Source: CAYSLC01 sp964431545 (GTDB lineage Bacteria; Desulfobacterota; Desulfobacteria; Desulfobacterales; JAABSP01). From it: DNA of 34,672 nt. The stretch lies in assembly GCA_964431545.1 (NCBI GenBank), contig CAYSLC010000030.1, positions 1-34,672 on the forward strand, read 5' to 3'. The position numbers and the translations under genes are program-made. The notes below the pieces were generated by a model. It saw nothing but the letters and a program-made list of their open reading frames with translations, made no database searches and was not told the origin of the DNA. Below, piece by piece: positions 17,214-23,161 of the stretch; position 1 is the stretch's first letter, and every line of letters starts with the position of its first letter.

Positions 17214-17657
17214 ATGCCATCCGATGACAAGCCGAGAAACCCCTACCCCACGGTGGATATTCTCATCGAGGTGGACGGGGGCATCGTTCTGATCGAACGG
17301 AAAAACGAACCCCGCGGCTGGGCCCTTCCCGGTGGATTCGTCGATTACGGGGAGTCCCTGGAGGATGCCGCCAGGCGCGAGGCCCGGGAGGAGACCGATC
17401 TGGACGTCCGGCTGGTGGAGCAGTTCCACGCCTACTCCGATCCCCTTCGCGACCCCCGGCACCATACGATCACGGTGGTCTATATCGGTCAGGCCGCGGG
17501 GCGCCCGAGGGCCGGCGACGATGCCGGCAATCTGGGGGTGTTCACCGAGGATCGCCTGCCCCGCACCCTGGTCTTCGACCACGGGCGGATCCTTTCCGAT
17601 TACTTTCGATACAGAAAGGGGGTCTCGAAACGGGAGATATTCCACCCGGACACCTGA
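17214..17657 (+). CDS. NUDIX hydrolase
   Basis: This 147-residue NUDIX protein has its box at residues 41-63 as G-x5-E-x7-RE-x-x-EE (G41, E47, R55, E56, E59, E60). The usual glycine near the box end is Asp62 (EETDLD). The N-terminal YPTVDILIEVDGGIVLIERK and the GWALPGGFVDYGE region match ADP-ribose pyrophosphatase or general 8-oxo/nucleotide-sugar NUDIX enzymes of anaerobes. It would hydrolyse a nucleoside diphosphate linked to another group; the substrate is unknown. AAGGAG at 17199-17204 gives a good start at 17214. It appears to form an operon with the cupin gene upstream. Confidence 0.9.
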   Translation: MPSDDKPRNPYPTVDILIEVDGGIVLIERKNEPRGWALPGGFVDYGESLEDAARREAREETDLDVRLVEQFHAYSDPLRDPRHHTITVVYIGQAAGRPRAGDDAGNLGVFTEDRLPRTLVFDHGRILSDYFRYRKGVSKREIFHPDT

Positions 17658-17710
17658 CATTCATCCCGAACTCGGCGGGGGTAGGCTTCCTGCGGAAAGG
17701 AGGAGAGACC

Positions 17711-18439
17711 ATGCCGCGTATCAAGTCCCAATATAGACGGAGAACCACCGGTGATCCCCGATCCTCTCGATCCAATAGACCCTTTGAGAGCCTGAGAACC
17801 CTCATCGATCGAAGCTCCCTGCGACCGGGGGGCTTCGACGACGCCCCTTCCGCCCTTCCCCGGTTGGTGGAGGGGGAGAGCGACGGCGACCTTTTCCGGC
17901 GGGCCATGGCCGACGTCAAACCGTTGCCGGGCAGACGGCGGGTGGCCCTGCCGAACCGGAATCCGGAGCCCCCGCCGGCGTCCCGGGACCCCGACACCGA
18001 GAGCCTCATCCGATTGAACGACCTGGTGCGGGACGGCAAAGGATTCGTGGTCGCCGACACGCCGGAATACATGGAAGGGGCTCGCTACTGCGACAATCCC
18101 GAGGTGGTCCGGCGGCTCCACCAGGGGGAGTTTTCCATCCAGGGTCATGTGGATCTCCACGGGTTGAGCGCCATCGCGGCCCAGGAGGTTCTGGAGCGAT
18201 TTCTGAAAGAGTCCCTGACCAGCGGAAAACGGGCGGTGCTCATCGTCCACGGCAGGGGGCTTTCCTCCCCGGCCAAGCCGGTGTTGAAACGGATGGTCCA
18301 GGATTGGCTCGACCGGGGGCCGTGGCGGAAGTGGGTGATCGCCTATGCCAGCGCAAGGTCCTGCGACGGCGGGGCCGGCGCCACCTATGTTCTGCTCCGG
18401 CGGCGGCCTTTCACCAAACGGCACCGGAAGCGGGGGTGA
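17711..18439 (+). CDS. Smr (MutS2 C-terminal-like) domain protein
   Basis: This 242-residue protein has a basic, disordered N-terminal half (about residues 1-130) followed by an Smr domain (about 143-235). The hallmark motifs are DLHGL (VDLHGLSAIAAQEV) and HGRG (VLIVHGRGLSSPAKPVLK). Stand-alone Smr proteins have nicking-nuclease or RNA-cleaving activity and are tied to ribosome rescue or DNA repair in various bacteria. Which one applies here is not visible. The start ATG 17711 is backed by AAAGGAGGAGAG. It lies 53 bp after the NUDIX gene and may share its transcript. Confidence 0.88.
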   Translation: MPRIKSQYRRRTTGDPRSSRSNRPFESLRTLIDRSSLRPGGFDDAPSALPRLVEGESDGDLFRRAMADVKPLPGRRRVALPNRNPEPPPASRDPDTESLIRLNDLVRDGKGFVVADTPEYMEGARYCDNPEVVRRLHQGEFSIQGHVDLHGLSAIAAQEVLERFLKESLTSGKRAVLIVHGRGLSSPAKPVLKRMVQDWLDRGPWRKWVIAYASARSCDGGAGATYVLLRRRPFTKRHRKRG

Positions 18440-18525
18440 CGCCGACGCCGCTCGGCCCCCGCCCCGGAAAGCCGCCCGGGAGTCTCCGGCGTGATACCCA
18501 TGCGTGATACGGTAAGGAGAGATGC

Positions 18526-18954
18526 GTGTATTCGAAAATTCTGATTCTTCGCTTTCCCCGGACGGTGGTCCACGAGCCGTTGGTCTGCCATCTGGTGCGG
18601 GAGTACGATCTGACCTTCAATATTCTGAACGCCCAGGTGCTTCCCCGCAGGGAGGGGGTCCTGGTGCTGGAACTCTCCGGCAGCCGGAAGAACTTTCGGC
18701 TGGGGGTCCAGTACCTCAAGGACCGGGGAGTCCAGGTCCAGAACGCCGAGCAGGAGGTCAAGCGCCGGATGGAACGGTGCATCCACTGCGGCGCCTGCAC
18801 GGCGGTCTGCCCCACCGGGGCCCTGACCGTCCAGCGTCCCGAGATGTCCGTGGAGTTCGACCAGAAAAAGTGCAGCGTCTGCGAACTCTGCGTGCCCGCC
18901 TGCCCCACCCGGGCCATGCGCGTGCGTCCCAAAACCCAGACCTTCTTTGAATGA
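18526..18954 (+). CDS. NIL-domain ferredoxin, 2x[4Fe-4S]
   Basis: This 142-residue protein has an N-terminal NIL domain (about residues 1-75; ILILRFPRTVVHEPLVCHLV), best known from the C-terminus of MetN methionine transporters. Two [4Fe-4S] motifs follow: CIHCGACTAVCP and CSVCELCVPACP. NIL-ferredoxins work with COG1900 proteins in homocysteine formation in methanogens and are thought to help sulfur transfer or supply electrons. The start is GTG 18526 with AAGGAGA upstream; an ATG at 18522 lies in another frame. Its stop overlaps the mnmA start (ATGA), so translation is coupled and a role in tRNA thiolation is a reasonable inference. Confidence 0.92.
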   Translation: MYSKILILRFPRTVVHEPLVCHLVREYDLTFNILNAQVLPRREGVLVLELSGSRKNFRLGVQYLKDRGVQVQNAEQEVKRRMERCIHCGACTAVCPTGALTVQRPEMSVEFDQKKCSVCELCVPACPTRAMRVRPKTQTFFE

Positions 18955-19979
18955 AGCCGGTGGTCGCCGTCGCCATGAGCGGGGGCATCGACTCCCTGGC
19001 CGCCGCCGTGCTGCTGCGGGACCGGGGCCACCCGCTCCTGGCCGTCCATTTCGATACCGGGTACGCCGCCGTGGACCCGGAGGCGATGCGCGCCCTTGCC
19101 CGGCGGATCGACATCCCCCTGAAGATCATCGACCTCAAGGAGCGCTTTCGGGAGCAGGTGGTCTCCTACTTCATCGAGACCTACCGGTCCGGGCGGACGC
19201 CGAACCCCTGTCTGGTCTGCAACCCCGCCGTCAAGTTCGGACTCCTTGCGGAGGCGGTCCGGGCGGAGGGGGCCGTGGCTCTGGCCACCGGCCATTATGC
19301 CCGGGTCGATGTCGATGCGGACGGAAATCCCTCGCTCCATCGGGGGGCGGACCGCCGGAAGGACCAGTCCTATTTTCTCGCCTTCCTTGACCGGGACCGG
19401 TTGGCCTTTGCCCGGTTTCCCCTGGGGAGGATGACCAAGGCCCAGGTCCGGGCGTTCGCATCGGAGCGGGGGCTTGCGCCCCTCCAGCGGGAGGAGAGCC
19501 AGGACATCTGCTTCATCCGCGGCGGCGGGTACGGGGACTTTCTGGCCCGGGAAGCCGGACTCCGGGACCTTCCGGGCCCCATCGAGGACACCTCCGGCCG
19601 GCGGATCGGGGAGCACCGGGGGCTCCATCGATTCACGGTGGGGCAGCGCCGGGGGATCGATTGCCCGGCCCCCGAGCCCTATTACGTCGTCCGGATCGAT
19701 CCCTCCGGGAACCGCCTGGTGGTGGGGGGGCGTGGGGACCTTCTGGCGGAATCCTGCGAGGTGCGCCAGGTCCATTGGGTCCAGGGCCCGCCCGCCGGCC
19801 CGGTCCGGGCCCGGGTCCAGGTCCGGTACCGCCACCACGGAACCCACGCCCGGATTGAACCGCTGGAGGGGGGCCGGGCCCGGATCCGGTTCGATCTCCC
19901 CCAGTCGGCCGTCACCCCGGGCCAGGGGGTCGTCTTCTACCGGGGCGACGAGGTTCTGGGCGGCGGGTGGATCGACTGA
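18951..19979 (+). CDS. mnmA: tRNA-uridine 2-sulfurtransferase MnmA
   Basis: This 342-residue enzyme makes 2-thiouridine at the wobble position 34 of tRNA-Lys, -Glu and -Gln. Motifs seen are the PP-loop SGGIDS (residues 10-15), TPNPCLVCN (C87, C90), ATGHYAR, KDQSYFLAFL, EESQDICFI (C187) and the C-terminal HRFTVGQRRGI. In E. coli the first of these cysteine positions is Asp (PNPDxLCN). Here it is Cys, giving CxxC plus a distant Cys, the pattern associated with iron-sulfur-dependent thiolases. The length is slightly short of the usual 360-370. It sits between a NIL-ferredoxin (4-bp overlap) and mtaB, forming a tRNA sulfur-modification operon. Confidence 0.95.
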   Translation: MKPVVAVAMSGGIDSLAAAVLLRDRGHPLLAVHFDTGYAAVDPEAMRALARRIDIPLKIIDLKERFREQVVSYFIETYRSGRTPNPCLVCNPAVKFGLLAEAVRAEGAVALATGHYARVDVDADGNPSLHRGADRRKDQSYFLAFLDRDRLAFARFPLGRMTKAQVRAFASERGLAPLQREESQDICFIRGGGYGDFLAREAGLRDLPGPIEDTSGRRIGEHRGLHRFTVGQRRGIDCPAPEPYYVVRIDPSGNRLVVGGRGDLLAESCEVRQVHWVQGPPAGPVRARVQVRYRHHGTHARIEPLEGGRARIRFDLPQSAVTPGQGVVFYRGDEVLGGGWID

Positions 19980-19987
19980 GCGGGACC

Positions 19988-21319
19988 ATGCCCAAGCCGT
20001 GCTTCCAGATCATCACGTTGGGGTGCAAGGTGAACCAATGTGAGTCCGACGGCTTGTCCCGGTCGCTGATCCAGGCGGGCTGGCGGCCGTCGGAATCCGG
20101 CGGGACCGTGAATCTCTGTGTCATCAACACCTGCACCGTCACCGGAAAGGCATCCATGCAGGCCCGGCAGGCCATCCGACGTGCCGTCCGGGAGCACCCG
20201 GGCGCCAGGGTGGTGGTTACGGGATGTTATGCCCAAACCGAGCCGGAGGCGATCCGATCCATCGGCGGCGTCGGCCTGGTGGTGGGCCACTCGGACAAGC
20301 ACCGGCTGGCGGAACTGATCCAAGGCGCGGCGTTTGGGAAGGAGGGGGACGCGCCCTGTGTCCTCCGGCCCATGCGACGGGGCGAACCCTTCGCGGGACT
20401 GCCCGTCGCCTTTGGGGGGCGGACCCGGCCGTTTCTGAAGATCCAGGACGGATGCGACGCCTTCTGCACCTATTGCATCGTCCCCCATGCCAGGGGGCCG
20501 AGCCGCTCCATGCCGCCGGAATCGGTGCTCGACCATCTGAGACGGCTGGGGGAGGCCGGATTCCGGGAGGTGGTGTTGTCCGGGATCCACCTGGGGAAGT
20601 ACGGCGCGGACCTGTCACCCGGAACCTCCCTGGCGACCCTGCTGGGGCGGATCGACCGGGCGGGTCCCGTGGATCGGATCCGGATCAGTTCGGTGGAATC
20701 CCACGAACTGGACGGCGGGATCATCGATCTCGTGGCCGCTTCCGACCGGTTCTGCAACCACTTCCACATCCCCCTGCAGAGCGGCGATGACGAGATCCTC
20801 CGGCGCATGGGACGGCCCTACACCGCCCGGCAAGTCGGCGCGCTGGTCCACAGCCTCCGCCGAAGGCTGCCCCATGCGGCCGTCGGTCTGGACCTCCTCA
20901 TCGGTTTTCCCGGGGAGACCGACGACGCTTTCGAGAATACCCGCCTTTTGGTGGCGGACCTGCCGGTCACCTACCTCCACGTCTTCCCCTTCTCGCCGCG
21001 GCCGCGAACCCCCGCGGCCGCCTTTTCGGGCCGGGTGCCCGACGCCGTGGTCCGGGAGCGGTGCCGGCGGATGCGGGAGCTGGGGGACCTCAAAACGGCC
21101 GGTTTCCATAGATCCTGCGTGGGGAGAACCCTCTCCGTGCTGGTGGAAACGGGCGAATGCGGAGGGGCCGAGCGAGTTCATCGGTCCACTCCGTCCAAGG
21201 GGATGAGCGAGAATTACATCCCCGTCCGGTTTTCCGGCGGCGGGGCGGAGAATACCATTGTCGATGTGGTGATCGAGGAGATCGGGCGGGAAAATCAGGT
21301 TTGGGGCCGCCGGGTCTGA
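19988..21319 (+). CDS. mtaB: MtaB-type tRNA methylthiotransferase (radical SAM)
   Basis: This 443-residue methylthiotransferase of the MiaB/MtaB family adds a methylthio group to t6A37 of tRNA (ms2t6A) by radical SAM chemistry. Cluster-binding cysteines of the N-terminal domain are C13 (TLGCKVNQCES), C49 (NTCTVT) and C80 (VTGCYAQ). The radical SAM motif is C156-x3-C160-x2-C163 (DGCDAFCTYCIVPHARG), and PLQSGDDEILRRM is also family-typical. The TLGCKVNQ form of the first motif favours MtaB over MiaB. A TRAM-like C-terminal region follows. It starts 8 bp after the mnmA stop with a weak Shine-Dalgarno. The ferredoxin two genes upstream could supply electrons. Confidence 0.92.
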   Translation: MPKPCFQIITLGCKVNQCESDGLSRSLIQAGWRPSESGGTVNLCVINTCTVTGKASMQARQAIRRAVREHPGARVVVTGCYAQTEPEAIRSIGGVGLVVGHSDKHRLAELIQGAAFGKEGDAPCVLRPMRRGEPFAGLPVAFGGRTRPFLKIQDGCDAFCTYCIVPHARGPSRSMPPESVLDHLRRLGEAGFREVVLSGIHLGKYGADLSPGTSLATLLGRIDRAGPVDRIRISSVESHELDGGIIDLVAASDRFCNHFHIPLQSGDDEILRRMGRPYTARQVGALVHSLRRRLPHAAVGLDLLIGFPGETDDAFENTRLLVADLPVTYLHVFPFSPRPRTPAAAFSGRVPDAVVRERCRRMRELGDLKTAGFHRSCVGRTLSVLVETGECGGAERVHRSTPSKGMSENYIPVRFSGGGAENTIVDVVIEEIGRENQVWGRRV

Positions 21320-21487
21320 GGCGGCGGGAGGGTGTTTGGGTACGAAGTTTGCATTCTTCCGGTGTCGAAACGGAAAGGGTTGCCGCGCAATGCGGAGAAC
21401 CGTACGCCGATCCGGGGGGAAACCGACGGAAAATGTCGTTTTTGATCCATTCGACCCCATCCGGCTGGAAGGGGACGGGGACGAGGG

Positions 21488-21509
21488 GGCCGGACGACGA
21501 GTTCCGGCC
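21488..21509 (+). terminator. Hairpin downstream of mtaB
   Basis: GGCCGGA (21488-21494) and TCCGGCC (21503-21509) form a seven-pair stem with an eight-base loop, about 170 bp after the mtaB stop. No U-tract follows, so termination would be Rho-assisted or weak. Confidence 0.3.
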
Positions 21510-21563
21510 GACCGGCGGGGAGAGGTCATCGGTGGTCGTTTCTCATCCTCCAGGGGAGGCTGC

Positions 21564-21579
21564 GGGGAAAATTTTCCCC
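21564..21579. promoter_or_regulatory. 16-bp perfect palindrome
   Basis: GGGGAAAATTTTCCCC is a perfect palindrome without spacer in an A+T-rich spot upstream of the secreted-protein island. It has the look of a dimeric regulator site. No family of regulator can be named from it. Confidence 0.45.
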
Positions 21580-21834
21580 ACATCCGGGAAAAATTGGATC
21601 TATTTCCATACCCCTTCTGAAAAATTCGATAATTGGTTCGTTTTTTTCGAAGAAAGCCCCCGAAAGGGAAAAATTGATTTTGCATTTTTCCGATTCTAGT
21701 GGTACGGACTACAGACTTCTGGAAGGCCGTGCTGGGCCCGTCCCCTCCGGGGATGGTAAAGATACGGGAAGATGCTGAAAGGCCGGCGGCCCGAGACGAG
21801 GCAGCCCCGGATCCGGCCATCGATACGATGGGAC

Positions 21835-21851
21835 GGTCGCCCGGAGCGACC
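21835..21851. repeat. Six-pair hairpin
   Basis: GGTCGC (21835-21840) and GCGACC (21846-21851) flank CCGGA and are followed by ATTTCC. It may be a weak terminator or part of the leader of the next gene. Confidence 0.3.
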
Positions 21852-21868
21852 ATTTCCGTATCTCATCC

Positions 21869-21889
21869 ATCAAAATTGTCGGTTTTGAT
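21869..21889. promoter_or_regulatory. A+T inverted repeat, operator candidate
   Basis: ATCAAAA (21869-21875) and TTTTGAT (21883-21889) are exact inverted copies with a seven-base spacer, 137 bp before the EF-hand protein gene. The arm-to-arm distance is two helical turns, as for many dimeric regulators. Confidence 0.35.
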
Positions 21890-22025
21890 CCACCTTCCGG
21901 AGTGTGGAGTTCCGACACCGGGGGGGGCGGGGCTTTCCAGGGGACCATCCGGAAGGGGAGAACGGACGCGGGGGAAGAGAAAGGGCCGGGAACGCATCAT
22001 CGAACATAGCCGCGAGGAAAGTGCC

Positions 22026-22937
22026 ATGGGAAAGAAGGACTTCGGTTGTTCTGTTGGGATGAGGATGTCGAGCTTCTGTCTGTTCCTGTTGTTCCTCGTG
22101 ACGGTGTTGGCGGGGGCGGCCTCCGCCGCATCCCTGCCCGACCGGGACGGGGACGGGATGCCCGACGCCTGGGAATCCCGAATGGGGCTCAACCCCGATG
22201 AGAACGACGCCCAGGCGGATCCCGACTACGACGGTCTCGTCAATCTCGAGGAGTATCGAAACGGCGGCAACCCCCAGGACGGAGATTCGGATGGAGACCT
22301 CCTCGGCGACGGCCAGGAGGTCCACACCTACGGCACCTCCCCGGCGTTGGCGGACACCGATTCCGGAGGGCACACCGACGGCCGCGAAGTGGCCGACGGC
22401 CGAAACCCCTTGGACGGCGACGACGACGGCACCCCCCACAAGGTGACCATCGACCTCGAGCCGGGATGGAACCTCGTCTCCCTGCCGGTGACCCCCCCCT
22501 CCAGCGCCATCACCGACGTTCTCGCTCCCCTCTCCGGCAAGTATACGGCGGTCTGGAGCTACCGGGGCGACCGGTGGCTCGCCCACGATCCCCGGAATCC
22601 GGGCTTCAGCGACCTCTCCATACTCGAACCCGGGTGGGGATACTGGATCAACATGACGGAGACGGACCGCCTGGTGGTCGTGGGCGCAAGGGCGGGCGGA
22701 ACGGTCTCCATGGACGCGGACTGGAATCTGGTGGGGTTCAATCCCCACCACCCCGAGACCATCGGCGCCGCCCTGGAGGGCATCCTCCAAAATTGTATCG
22801 CCGTGTGGACATACGAGGGCGGCCGATGGCGGGTCTACGATCCCCGGAGCCCGGCCATGAGCGATCTGACCATGATGAACCCGGGGAAAGGGTACTGGAT
22901 CAACATGAGCCGGTCGTGTGTCTGGGTACAACAATAG
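22026..22937 (+). CDS. Secreted EF-hand-like protein with tandem 'GWN...GYW' modules
   Basis: This 303-residue protein has a long signal peptide (cleavage near residue 36, after AASAAS). Four Asp-rich EF-hand or thrombospondin-3-like loops follow (DRDGDGMPDAWES, DPDYDGLVNLEEY, DSDGDLLGDGQEV, DTDSGGHTDGREV). Two copies of an about 80-residue module complete it, each with a GWNLVxxP/DWNLVGFNP start, a tryptophan core (VWSYRGDRW; VWTYEGGRW), YDPR, and a PGxGYWINM end. The same module occurs twice at the C-terminus of the giant protein at 10577-14773. GAGGAAAG precedes the start. It is probably calcium-stabilised and extracellular; the module's ligand is unknown. Confidence 0.8.
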   Translation: MGKKDFGCSVGMRMSSFCLFLLFLVTVLAGAASAASLPDRDGDGMPDAWESRMGLNPDENDAQADPDYDGLVNLEEYRNGGNPQDGDSDGDLLGDGQEVHTYGTSPALADTDSGGHTDGREVADGRNPLDGDDDGTPHKVTIDLEPGWNLVSLPVTPPSSAITDVLAPLSGKYTAVWSYRGDRWLAHDPRNPGFSDLSILEPGWGYWINMTETDRLVVVGARAGGTVSMDADWNLVGFNPHHPETIGAALEGILQNCIAVWTYEGGRWRVYDPRSPAMSDLTMMNPGKGYWINMSRSCVWVQQ

Positions 22938-22994
22938 GTGAGGGAACCCGCAACAGGCATGGGACATCCCAAGGATGCGGCGATCAACCGGTGC

Positions 22995-23021
22995 TTGAAT
23001 TTCCGCCGAAAGTGTTATAAG
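22995..23021 (+). promoter_or_regulatory. Weak promoter candidate before the PKD protein gene
   Basis: TTGAAT (22995-23000) and TATAAG (23016-23021) are spaced by 15 bp, shorter than ideal. A transcript from here would have a leader of about 135 nt. The 224-bp gap otherwise shows nothing distinct. Confidence 0.25.
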
Positions 23022-23161
23022 GGCTCTCTATTCCCCGCTTTGCCGGATGTCCGGCATCGGAACGGGGAACGCGGTTGCGGATGGCGGCCCGCGGGGGGCG
23101 GACCGACGGACCGCTGTACAGAAATCCCCATGACAAATCGGCAGCGAAACGAGGAGTTCCC

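Larger units (their letters stand above)
21320..22025. other. 706-bp gene-free, palindrome-rich region
   Basis: No credible gene is seen. The stretch 21540-21700 is strikingly rich in A+T for this genome. It contains GGGAAAAATTG twice (21586-21596 and 21666-21676, 80 bp apart) and a TTCG-T7-CGAA mini-hairpin at about 21636-21650. It also carries several inverted repeats listed separately. A weak -10-like GATAAT (21628-21633) has no good -35 partner. The region must contain the terminator of the mtaB operon and the promoter of the secreted-protein island. Confidence 0.6.
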
